A stretch of DNA of 64,000 bases from RBG-16-66-20 sp036262835 (lineage in GTDB: Bacteria > Pseudomonadota > Gammaproteobacteria > Burkholderiales > SG8-39): contig DATAID010000105.1 in the NCBI GenBank assembly GCA_036262835.1, forward strand, positions 62,001-126,000, in the 5' to 3' direction. Shown piece after piece: positions 23,552 to 31,322 of this stretch. How positions within the stretch are numbered: position 1 is the stretch's first letter; each line of letters opens with the position of its first letter. The notes beneath the pieces are model-generated. The model was not told the origin of the DNA and searched no databases. It saw only the letters and a list, made by a program, of their open reading frames with translations. A program made the position numbers and the translations under genes.

Positions 23552-24892
23552 ATTGTACAGGGCTCCCGCCTGCGGCAGGGTCTCGAGGCCGCGCAGCCGC
23601 TCGAAAAGGCCGTCGCGGCGGCCCGACGGCAGCGAGCCGGCCAGGCAATCGTCGAACTTGGCGCGCAGCTCCTCCAGGCCGATCGGGTTCCTCGCATGGC
23701 CCCGGGCGTAGCGCACCGGGCCGCTTGCGAGCGAGCGCCCGTCGGCAAGGTGGATGGTCACGCTGTCCTCGGGCGCAAAGAGCGGCTCGAGGGGATCGGC
23801 TGCGTCGGTTGTCGTGATCCGGACCTTCGGAAAGAGGGCCTGAATCTCCTTCCGCCGGACGAATTCGTCGGTCAGCTCGTTCAATCCGACCTTGCCGGCG
23901 ACGACGGAGGCGGCCGCGGCGAATTCGGCGCTGAACTTGGCGTCCAGCCCGCTCTGCGGCCGGCTGTTGCGCAGCACCTGGGCCTGCAGCCGGCCGATTT
24001 TGAGTTCTATTTCTTTTATTTTTTCCACAGAAAAATCATTTTTGGATTTCAAAGCCAGCAACCCGTCGATTGAGCGGTGAAGCGCATAGCAGACCGGATA
24101 GCGTTTCACGTTCAAGCCGAGCTTGAGGATGTGCCACTCGCGCCCGGCCTTGATCTCGCCGTCGAGCCGCGCGTTGCCTTTCGGCGAATACGCCGCGAGC
24201 ATGCCTCCGGATTTGTGCTCAAGCGCATCGGGCGAGGACGTCATGCCAGCCGCCGCAAGTCGCGCCGCCGTGATGCCGCTTTGCGCCGCCCGCCCCGCCT
24301 GGAAGGGCTTGGTCATCGAGCCGAAGTTGGCCCCGAGCCCCGCGGACATCGACGCCGCGATGCCGAGTGCATTCTGGGTGCGCTTCGCATCCAGCCGCGC
24401 AAGCCGCGCCGCCGCGGCAGCCGCACCGACCGCGCCGAACACCGCGGTCGGATGCCAGCCCTTGCCGTGGTGCGGGTCGGCGTCGCGCGAAGAGAGCTCG
24501 GCCCAGCACTCGTAGCCCGCGACATACGCGGTCGCGAGGTCTGCGCCCGTGACGCCGAGGCGCTCGCCTTCGGCGAGGATCGCCGGCACGAGCACCACGC
24601 TCGGGTGACCGTCGATACCGACGTCGTCGAAGTCGAGCGCGTGCGCCGCCGCGCCGTTGAGGAGCGCCGCATCGGTCGATGAGGTCATGCCGCGGTCGAA
24701 GTGGATACGCGCTTCCTTCTTCTCGCTGAAAAGACCCTCCTCGAAAAGGATCTGGGCGACGGGCTCATTGCGGCCGGCGAACATGACGCCGACGCAGTCG
24801 ATAAAGCCCCTTTTGGCCGTTTCCACCGCTTCCTCTGGAACGGACTGGAGAGACGAAACAAATTCCGCCAGTTGCTGGGTGAGTCCGTTCAT
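23546..24892 (-). CDS. MmgE/PrpD family protein
   Basis: A 448-residue cytoplasmic protein of the family that includes 2-methylcitrate dehydratase and cis-aconitate decarboxylase. Visible blocks are FIDCVGVMFAGRNEP, NGAAAHALDFDDVG, GKGWHPTAVFGAVGAAAAA and FGSMTKPFQAGRAAQSG. Substrates vary widely and cannot be read from sequence. The ATG at 24892 follows the dehydrogenase stop with one base between. It is last in the seven-gene operon, so the substrate is probably an intermediate made by its neighbours or a compound feeding into them. Confidence 0.85.
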   Translation of the reverse strand: MNGLTQQLAEFVSSLQSVPEEAVETAKRGFIDCVGVMFAGRNEPVAQILFEEGLFSEKKEARIHFDRGMTSSTDAALLNGAAAHALDFDDVGIDGHPSVVLVPAILAEGERLGVTGADLATAYVAGYECWAELSSRDADPHHGKGWHPTAVFGAVGAAAAAARLARLDAKRTQNALGIAASMSAGLGANFGSMTKPFQAGRAAQSGITAARLAAAGMTSSPDALEHKSGGMLAAYSPKGNARLDGEIKAGREWHILKLGLNVKRYPVCYALHRSIDGLLALKSKNDFSVEKIKEIELKIGRLQAQVLRNSRPQSGLDAKFSAEFAAAASVVAGKVGLNELTDEFVRRKEIQALFPKVRITTTDAADPLEPLFAPEDSVTIHLADGRSLASGPVRYARGHARNPIGLEELRAKFDDCLAGSLPSGRRDGLFERLRGLETLPQAGALYNI

Positions 24893-24893
24893 G

Positions 24894-26093
24894 TCAGTAG
24901 CTCCTTGGCATGCCGAGGACGTGCTCGCCGATATAGGCGAGGACGAGGTTGGTCGAAATGGGCGCGGTGCGATGGATGCGGGCCTCGCGCCAGCGCCGCT
25001 CCACATGGTACTCGCGCGCGAAGCCGAAGCCGCCGTAGGTTTGCATGCAGGCTTCCGCCGCTTCCCAGGCCGCTTCGGAGGCGAGCAGCTTCGCGACGTT
25101 CGCGTCCTCGCCGCAGGGCAGGCCCGCCTCGAAGAGCGCCGCCGCTTTCCTGAGCATCATGTCCGCCGCCTGCGCCTGCGCGTAGGCGCGCGCGATCGGG
25201 AACTGGATCGCCTGGTTCTGGCCGATCGGGCGGCCGAAGACCACGCGCTCGCTTGCGTAGCTGGACGCGGTTTTCACGAACCAGCGCGCGTCGCCGATCG
25301 CCTCGTGCGAGACGAGAATGCGCTCGGCGTTCATGCCGTCGAGGATGCAGCGAAAGCCCCTGCCTTCGCCGCCGATCAGGTTCGCGGCCGGCACTCTCAT
25401 GCCGTCCATGAACACTTCGGTGGTGTTGTGATTGATCATCGCCGCGAGCGGCCGTATCTCGAGGCCTTTGCCGAGGCATTCGCGCAGGTCCACCAGGAAC
25501 ACCGAAAGGCCCTCGGTCTTCTTTTGCACCTGGTCGAGCGGCGTCGTGCGCGCGAGCAGCAGCATCAGGTCCGAGTGCAGCGCGCGCGAGGTCCATACCT
25601 TTTGCCCGCTGATCACGTAGTGATCGCCGTCGCGCACGGCTTTCGTCTTCAAGCTCGTCGTGTCGGTGCCCGAGGTCGGCTCGGTGACGCCGAACGCCTG
25701 CAGGCGCAGCTCGCCCGAGGCGACGCCGGGCAGGTATTTTCTTTTCTGCTCGGGACTGCCGTGGCGCAGCACCGAGCCCATGGTGTACATCTGCGCGTGG
25801 GCGGCAGCCGCGTAGCAGCCTGCGGCATGGCACTCCTCGAGCACGACGCCCGCCGCACGCAGCGGCAAACCGGCGCCGCCGTACTCCTCGGGGATGAGCG
25901 CGCCCAGGTAGCCGGCCTTGGTCAGCGCCTGCACGAACTCGGTCGGATAGGCGGACTGCTCGTCGAGCTTGCGCCAGTAGTCGCCCGGAAAATCGGCGCA
26001 GATGCGCTGGACGCTCGCCCGGATTTCGGGCCAGTCCTCTCCGAGCGCGACGCTGACGTCACTTGCCTTTGAAGTTGGGTTTTCTCTTTTCAT
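24894..26093 (-). CDS. Acyl-CoA dehydrogenase
   Basis: FAD-dependent alpha,beta-dehydrogenation of an acyl-CoA. The 399-residue protein has the family blocks LGALIPEEYGGAGLP, FGVTEPTSGTDTTSLKTKA, and the C-terminal TYGGFGFAREYHVERRWREA, where the glutamate of AREY is at the position often used as catalytic base. The substrate cannot be told. It overlaps the preceding hydratase gene by 35 bases; no later in-frame start with a good N-terminus is visible, so I kept the ATG at 26093. It works in the operon with the CoA-transferase and hydratase. Confidence 0.88.
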   Translation of the reverse strand: MKRENPTSKASDVSVALGEDWPEIRASVQRICADFPGDYWRKLDEQSAYPTEFVQALTKAGYLGALIPEEYGGAGLPLRAAGVVLEECHAAGCYAAAAHAQMYTMGSVLRHGSPEQKRKYLPGVASGELRLQAFGVTEPTSGTDTTSLKTKAVRDGDHYVISGQKVWTSRALHSDLMLLLARTTPLDQVQKKTEGLSVFLVDLRECLGKGLEIRPLAAMINHNTTEVFMDGMRVPAANLIGGEGRGFRCILDGMNAERILVSHEAIGDARWFVKTASSYASERVVFGRPIGQNQAIQFPIARAYAQAQAADMMLRKAAALFEAGLPCGEDANVAKLLASEAAWEAAEACMQTYGGFGFAREYHVERRWREARIHRTAPISTNLVLAYIGEHVLGMPRSY

Positions 26094-26853
26094 TGAAGGC
26101 TTTCACGCCTTCCCGGCGGTCTTCCGTATCCACCAGCCGGTTATACGCCTCGATTTCGAACCTGTATCCGGTCAGCAGATCCATCTGCAGGCCGTAGTGG
26201 ATCGATTTTTTCGCCTGCCGCACGGAAAGCGGCGCGTTGGCGGCGATCGCCTGGGCAGTCCCGAGCGCTTCATCTAGGAGCTTGCCGGGCTCGCAGACGC
26301 GGTTGAGCACGCCCCATTCGAGCGCCTCGGCGGCGCTGAAGGGCCGTGCGGTGAGAATGAGCTCCTTCGCGCGCCGCTCGCCCACCGCGCGCGGCAGATT
26401 CTGCGTGCCCATGCCGCCCGGCATGATGCCGAGGCTTACTTCGGAGAGCGCGAAGCGCGCGTTCGCCACGGCATAGGCGAAGTCGCAGCAGAGCGCCATC
26501 TCAAGACCGCCGCCGAACGCGTGCCCGCTCACCGCGGCGATCACCGGCACCGTGCACTCGACCAGCGCGACGAAGGCGCGCTCGAAGAGCTCGTGCTGCG
26601 CCTGCCAGGCGGCTTGCGTCATGCCATCGCGCTCCTTCAGGTCGCCGCCCGCGCAGAACGCGCGCTCGCCCGAGCCGGTCAGCACGATGGCGCGCACGTT
26701 GTCAGGCCCGGCGGTAATACGGGACCACAGGTCGAGCTGGTCGTGGCCCATCTGCGTGTTGATCGCGTTCAAAACTTCCGGGCGATTAAGCGTGACGAGA
26801 AGGACTTGCTCTCCTCGTTTTTCCACCTTCAAGGTTTTGTATTCGAAATTCAC
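26059..26853 (-). CDS. Enoyl-CoA hydratase (crotonase fold, both Glu present)
   Basis: Likely hydrates an enoyl-CoA. The 264-residue protein has the oxyanion block RAFCAGGDLKE and both catalytic glutamates, in FGGGLEMALCCD and ALSEVSLGIMPGGMG. The GTG start at 26853 overlaps the CoA-transferase stop as GTGA; the open frame upstream of it is a shadow. Operon position between the CoA-transferase and the acyl-CoA dehydrogenase suggests it acts on the product of the latter. Confidence 0.87.
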   Translation of the reverse strand: MNFEYKTLKVEKRGEQVLLVTLNRPEVLNAINTQMGHDQLDLWSRITAGPDNVRAIVLTGSGERAFCAGGDLKERDGMTQAAWQAQHELFERAFVALVECTVPVIAAVSGHAFGGGLEMALCCDFAYAVANARFALSEVSLGIMPGGMGTQNLPRAVGERRAKELILTARPFSAAEALEWGVLNRVCEPGKLLDEALGTAQAIAANAPLSVRQAKKSIHYGLQMDLLTGYRFEIEAYNRLVDTEDRREGVKAFNEKRKPNFKGK

Positions 26854-27986
26854 GAGCCCAGCACCGTTTTCGTATCCGCCCCGAGCGCCGGCGCGGCCGA
26901 GCGCGAAAGAGCCCTGTCCCCGTCGAAGCTGATCGGCAGGCCGATCATGGGAATGCTCGATCCGGGCACCGGCTGGAGCAGCCCGAGCGCCCTGGTCTGT
27001 TCGTGCGCGAGCATCTGCGCCACGTCCTGCACCGGCGCGCACGGCACCCCTGCAGCCTCGAGCACCTCGACCCAGTGCGCGTTGGCCTTCTTCGACATCT
27101 CGCCTTCGATCAGCGCGTAGAGCTTGTCGGCGTTCTTCACGCGCTCCGGGTTGGTCTTGAACTTGTCGCTTTCGGCCCATTCCGGATGCGAGAGCGCCCC
27201 GCAAAGCCTCTTGAAAAGATTGTCGTTCGCGCCGGAGACGACGACGTAGCCGTCGGCCGTCCGGATCGCTCGATACGGCGCGATTCCCACTTGGCCCGAG
27301 CCGTGCCGCTTCGGCAGATTGCCCGACGAGAGGTAGTGCGCCGAGAACATGTTCATCCAGCCCGCCGCCGTCTCGAAGAGAGACACGTCCACGAGCCCCC
27401 CCTTGCCCGTCTCGCGCCGGCGGTAGAGCGCGGAAACGATGCCGATCGCCGCCCACATCGCGGTGCCGACATCGATGATCGAGGGTCCGACACGCACCGG
27501 CGGCCGGCCTTCCTCGCCCACGACGCTCATCACGCCGCCGAAGGCCTGCATGAGCGCGTCGTAGCCGGGCCGCCCGGCGAGCGGGCCCTTCGCGCCGAAC
27601 GCCCCCACGTTGCAATAAACGAGCCCCGGCTTTTTCCCGAGGAGCGCCTTGGCGCCGAGATCCAGCGCATCGGCCTGACCCGGGCGCAGGTTCTGCAGGA
27701 CGACGTCGGCCTTGGCGACGATGAATTCGACCAGCTTCGCCTTCTGCTTCTCGTCCCGCAGCTCGCAGACGACCGAGCGCTTGTTGCGGTTGACCGAATT
27801 GAAGGTGGCCGACGACCCGTCGGCGAAGGGGGGCCCCCAGGTGCGCGCATCGTCGCCCTGCGGCTTTTCGATCTTCACCACGTCGGCGCCCAGGTCGCCG
27901 AGGATCTGCCCCGCCGCGGGCGCCGCGACACTGTGGCCGAGCTCGACCACGACGATGCCGGCGAGCGGAGCGCTTGCCTTGGTCAT
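26850..27986 (-). CDS. Class III CoA-transferase (CaiB/BaiF family)
   Basis: Transfers CoA between carboxylic acids. The 378-residue protein starts with PLAGIVVVELGHSVAAPAAG, followed by LGADVVKIEKPQGDDAR, where family members have a conserved block, and later AFGAKGPLAGRPGYDALMQA; the aspartate of GYDAL is the expected catalytic residue. The ATG at 27986 overlaps the TAXI gene stop as ATGA. It presumably activates the acid that enters the operon's route, with succinyl-CoA or acetyl-CoA as likely donor. Confidence 0.88.
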   Translation of the reverse strand: MTKASAPLAGIVVVELGHSVAAPAAGQILGDLGADVVKIEKPQGDDARTWGPPFADGSSATFNSVNRNKRSVVCELRDEKQKAKLVEFIVAKADVVLQNLRPGQADALDLGAKALLGKKPGLVYCNVGAFGAKGPLAGRPGYDALMQAFGGVMSVVGEEGRPPVRVGPSIIDVGTAMWAAIGIVSALYRRRETGKGGLVDVSLFETAAGWMNMFSAHYLSSGNLPKRHGSGQVGIAPYRAIRTADGYVVVSGANDNLFKRLCGALSHPEWAESDKFKTNPERVKNADKLYALIEGEMSKKANAHWVEVLEAAGVPCAPVQDVAQMLAHEQTRALGLLQPVPGSSIPMIGLPISFDGDRALSRSAAPALGADTKTVLGS

Positions 27987-28849
27987 TTCATCAATCCGAT
28001 TTCCCGAAGGTATTTCCTGACCCCGGGATGAATCAACTCGATTTTCGGCGCGGCGGCGACGGTGTTCGACGCGGTCGTCTCCCTTGCCTGCGCGAGGCGC
28101 GCGCCGAGCGCGCCCTCGGCGCGATGAATCGCTTGCGCAAGCACATATGCTTTTTCGTCCGCCAGCGCCTCGGAAGAAAGAACAAAGCTCCAGTGCCCGA
28201 CGGTGTTGAGCGCCGCAGCCTGCCCCGGGTAGCTGCCCGCAGGCACCGTCATGGCTTTGAGCTGCGGCTCCTTCGCGAGGATCGTCTTGATCTCCTTCGC
28301 GTCGGGCACGATGAAGCGCCCGCCCTGCTTCGCCATCGTCTCGAACCCCGGCCAGCCAACCCCCGCGCCCCAGAGCGCAACCGCTTTGCCGTCGCGGATG
28401 AAGACTGGGCCGTCGGCTGCCTTTTCCAGGGTTATTTCCTGCACATCGACATTCAATGACTTCAAAACCATTCGGCCGAGGACGGTGAGCCCGGAACCCT
28501 GGGTCCCCAGCACGACCGGCTTTCCCTTCAGATCGGCGATCGACCGCACCGGGCTCTCGCCGCGCACGACGAACATTCCCGGCGAGCCGTACATCGCCGT
28601 GATGATGCGAAGTCGCGTGCCGGGCTTTGCCAGCGCCCCGCTCGCGTAGTCGCCCGCGACGAGAGCGATGTCGAGCTTCCCCTCTTCGAGAAGCGGCACG
28701 TTTTCCGAGCTGCCCTTGGTGTTGCGGGTCTCGACGCGAAGCTTCGGCTCCTGCGCATTCACCGTCTCGGCGAAGGCCGCGCCGTAAACAGGGAATCCGC
28801 CGCCCGGCGTCGCCGTTCCCAGCACCAGCACGAAGAGCGCCTCGGCCAT
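27983..28849 (-). CDS. TAXI-family solute-binding protein lacking a signal peptide
   Basis: 288 residues matching the TAXI type of TRAP-transporter binding proteins, which are normally exported: PVYGAAFAETVNAQEP, LDIALVAGDYASGAL, DLKGKPVVLGTQGSGLTVLG. The protein begins directly at the first strand (MAEALFVLVLGTATPGGG) and no basic n-region or cleavage site is seen. It cannot be extended, because the codon before its ATG is the TAG of the methyltransferase gene, which is in the same frame. No TRAP permease is in the window. Either it is cytoplasmic, is exported by another means, or is made as a readthrough fusion. Confidence 0.8.
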   Translation of the reverse strand: MAEALFVLVLGTATPGGGFPVYGAAFAETVNAQEPKLRVETRNTKGSSENVPLLEEGKLDIALVAGDYASGALAKPGTRLRIITAMYGSPGMFVVRGESPVRSIADLKGKPVVLGTQGSGLTVLGRMVLKSLNVDVQEITLEKAADGPVFIRDGKAVALWGAGVGWPGFETMAKQGGRFIVPDAKEIKTILAKEPQLKAMTVPAGSYPGQAAALNTVGHWSFVLSSEALADEKAYVLAQAIHRAEGALGARLAQARETTASNTVAAAPKIELIHPGVRKYLREIGLMK

Positions 28850-29764
28850 CTACTGGACTCGCGCGGCCATCATCCAGCCCGAGCCCGAAAGCCGGAAGCC
28901 GTCCGCGCGGCCGCTGAAATAGCGCTCGTTCAACGCCGCCGCGCCGAGCGCGAGCGCCGAGCCGTAGCCTGCCGCGCGCAGGTCCGAGGCGAGCGTTTCG
29001 GGCTCGAAGTAGCTCACCCACGGCTCGCCCGAGCGCGCTACGAGCGCGGCGCGGCGCCAGTGCAGCCGCCGCTCGGCCGGGCCCATGGCCTCCGGCGGCG
29101 AGGAGAAGTCGAACACGATCTCGCTTCCGGGCGCGCCGCGCGCGACCGTAGCGAGCGTTTCGCGAATCGCTTTCTCGCTCAGGTAGATCGTCACGCCCAG
29201 CCAGGAAAAAAATGCAGGCCGGTCGGCGCGAAATCCGGCCGCTTTGAGTCCCTGCGCCAGTGTCTGGCGCTCGAAATCGACCGGCGCGAAGGTGAGCGTG
29301 CGCGGCACGGCGATGCCCTGGCGCGAGAGCATCTCGCGCTTCCAATTCTGCGTCGCCGCGAAGTCCACCTCGAAAACGCGCAGGTGCTTGTGCGGATTTC
29401 GGTAAGCAAAGGTGTCGAGCCCGGCACCGAGCACCACGTACTGGCGCGTTCCACGCGCGTGGGCCTCGGCGAGCTGGTCCTCGGCGTAGCGGCTGCGCAT
29501 GACGAGGAAGGCGCGCATGCCGCGAGAAGCCGGGGTGCCGTAGCGCTCGAGGTTGAAGCCGAGCCGACGCACCCCCTCCGCGCCGAAGATGCGCAGGGCG
29601 AGGGGATCCTCGAACACGCGCGGCGACTCGAGCAATTGGTGCGCCGCCCGTTGGAGCGCGGCGCCGCGGGCCGTCCTGCTGGGCCGTCCTTCTTCGAGTG
29701 CTTTTGCCGTTCCGGGCAGGAACAACGCCGCCGAAGACCCTAAGAAACCCCTCCGGGTAAGCAC
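28850..29764 (-). CDS. SAM-dependent methyltransferase (LCM/TIGR00027 type) with Tat-like leader
   Basis: 304 residues. From about residue 27 it is a typical member of the leucine-carboxyl-methyltransferase-like family: RPSRTARGAALQRAAHQLLE, YVVLGAGLDTFAYR (SAM loop) and FEVDFAATQ. Before that comes an extra N-terminus, MLTRRGFLGSSAALFLPGTA, with the twin-arginine motif TRRGFLG, a hydrophobic stretch and a possible AKA cleavage site. The GTG start at 29764 is the only good one. Methyltransferases of this kind are cytoplasmic, so an export signal is odd. Single stop codon and direct in-frame ATG join it to the TAXI gene. Confidence 0.78.
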   Translation of the reverse strand: MLTRRGFLGSSAALFLPGTAKALEEGRPSRTARGAALQRAAHQLLESPRVFEDPLALRIFGAEGVRRLGFNLERYGTPASRGMRAFLVMRSRYAEDQLAEAHARGTRQYVVLGAGLDTFAYRNPHKHLRVFEVDFAATQNWKREMLSRQGIAVPRTLTFAPVDFERQTLAQGLKAAGFRADRPAFFSWLGVTIYLSEKAIRETLATVARGAPGSEIVFDFSSPPEAMGPAERRLHWRRAALVARSGEPWVSYFEPETLASDLRAAGYGSALALGAAALNERYFSGRADGFRLSGSGWMMAARVQ

Positions 29765-29765
29765 G

Positions 29766-31271
29766 TCAGCCGAGCGTCGGCATGTTGAAGCCGGCGGCGG
29801 GCGTGTCCTGGTGCGGCCAGCGCGTGGTGATCGCTTTCGTCCGCGTGTAAAACTTGACGCCTTCCATCCCGTGCACGTGCAGGTCGCCGAAGAGCGAGCT
29901 CTTCCAGCCGCCGAACGAATAGAACGCGACCGGCACCGGGATCGGCACGTTCACGCCGACCATGCCGATCGAGACCTCGTTGGCGAAGCGCCGCGCCGCG
30001 CCACCCGACTCGGTGAAGATCGCCGCGCCGTTCGCGTAGGGGTTGGCATTGACGATCGCAATGGCTTCTTCCAGCGAGCTTGCGCGCAGAACCGAGAGCA
30101 CGGGACCGAAAATCTCGTGCTTGTAGATCTCCATGCCGGGCTTCACCTGGTCGAAGAGCGTGGTGCCAAGGAAGAAACCCTCCTTGATGCCGTGATTGCG
30201 TCCGTCGACCACGAGCTTCGCGCCCTCGGCGACGCCCTTGTCGACGAAACCCTTGACCTTGTCGCGATGCTCGCCAGTGATGAGCGGGCCCATGTCCATG
30301 CCGTCCCTGTCGCCAGCCCCGACCTTGATCTTTTTGGCCTTTTCTTCGAGCAGTTTCACGATCCGGTCGCCGGCGGACCCCACTGCCACCACCGCGGAAA
30401 CGGCCATGCAGCGCTCGCCCGCCGAGCCGTAACCGGCGCCGATCAATGCGTCCGCGGCGAACTCCATGTCCGCATCGGGGAGCACGACGGCATGGTTTTT
30501 CGCGCCGCCGAGCGCCTGCACGCGCTTGCCATTTCTTGCCGCGGTTTCGTAGATGTATTTGGCAATGGGAGTGGAGCCCACAAACGAGATGGCAGAAACT
30601 TTTTCGTGAGAAAGCAAGGCATCCACGGCAGCCTTGTCGCCGTGCACGACGTTAAAGACGCCGTCGGGCAGCCCCGCCTGCTTGAGCAGCTCGGCCATGA
30701 AAATGGAAGCCGACGGGTCCTTCTCCGAGGGCTTGAGCACGAAGGTGTTGCCGCACGCCAGGGCGACCGGAAACATCCAGAGCGGCACCATGACCGGAAA
30801 ATTGAACGGCGTGATGCCGGCGCACACGCCGACCGGCTGGCGCACGGTGTGGCAATCGACGCCGGTGCCGACGTTCTCCGAGTGCTCGCCCTTGAGCAGA
30901 TGCGGAATGCCGCAGGCGAATTCGACGACCTCCATGCCGCGCTGGACTGAGCCCATCGCGTCGGGCAGCGTCTTGCCGTGCTCGGCCGTGACGATGGACG
31001 CCAACTGCTTTTGGTTCTCCTGCAATAGAGCCAGGAACTTCTGCAGAACGCGCGCCCGCCTCACGGGCGGCCAGTCGCGCCATTCGGGAAGCGCCGCCGC
31101 GGCGGCCTTGACGGCTTTATCGATTGTGTCCTCGTTGCAAAGAGGCACTCGCCTGACGACCTGGCCGGTCGCAGGGTTGAAGACGTCTCCCATCCGTCCG
31201 GCGAGCGCGAGCGGCTTGCCGTTGATCCAGACGGGAACGGTGTCGAGCTTCAATTCAGCGGGCTTGTTCAT
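29766..31271 (-). CDS. mmsA: Methylmalonate-semialdehyde dehydrogenase (CoA-acylating)
   Basis: NAD-dependent, CoA-acylating oxidation of methylmalonate semialdehyde or malonate semialdehyde to propionyl-CoA or acetyl-CoA, part of valine, inositol and beta-alanine breakdown. The 501-residue protein has ITPFNFPVMVPLWMFPVALA, typical of MmsA, and the catalytic cysteine in GSAGERCMA (Cys288). It is the first gene of the seven-gene operon, divergent from mnmC across 51 bases. Its place there suggests the operon's substrate yields a semialdehyde or that the product is funnelled into propionyl-CoA. Confidence 0.9.
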   Translation of the reverse strand: MNKPAELKLDTVPVWINGKPLALAGRMGDVFNPATGQVVRRVPLCNEDTIDKAVKAAAAALPEWRDWPPVRRARVLQKFLALLQENQKQLASIVTAEHGKTLPDAMGSVQRGMEVVEFACGIPHLLKGEHSENVGTGVDCHTVRQPVGVCAGITPFNFPVMVPLWMFPVALACGNTFVLKPSEKDPSASIFMAELLKQAGLPDGVFNVVHGDKAAVDALLSHEKVSAISFVGSTPIAKYIYETAARNGKRVQALGGAKNHAVVLPDADMEFAADALIGAGYGSAGERCMAVSAVVAVGSAGDRIVKLLEEKAKKIKVGAGDRDGMDMGPLITGEHRDKVKGFVDKGVAEGAKLVVDGRNHGIKEGFFLGTTLFDQVKPGMEIYKHEIFGPVLSVLRASSLEEAIAIVNANPYANGAAIFTESGGAARRFANEVSIGMVGVNVPIPVPVAFYSFGGWKSSLFGDLHVHGMEGVKFYTRTKAITTRWPHQDTPAAGFNMPTLG

Positions 31272-31322
31272 GAGCGGGTCCGGCGCGAGAGAGCGGAAAT
31301 TCTACGCCGATATACTGGCCGG

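Noticed and set aside
29345..29766. Long composite frame running from the methyltransferase region through the CoA-transferase
   Set aside because: The part upstream of 27986 is in a shadow frame of the methyltransferase and TAXI genes; the CoA-transferase has its own ATGA-coupled start.
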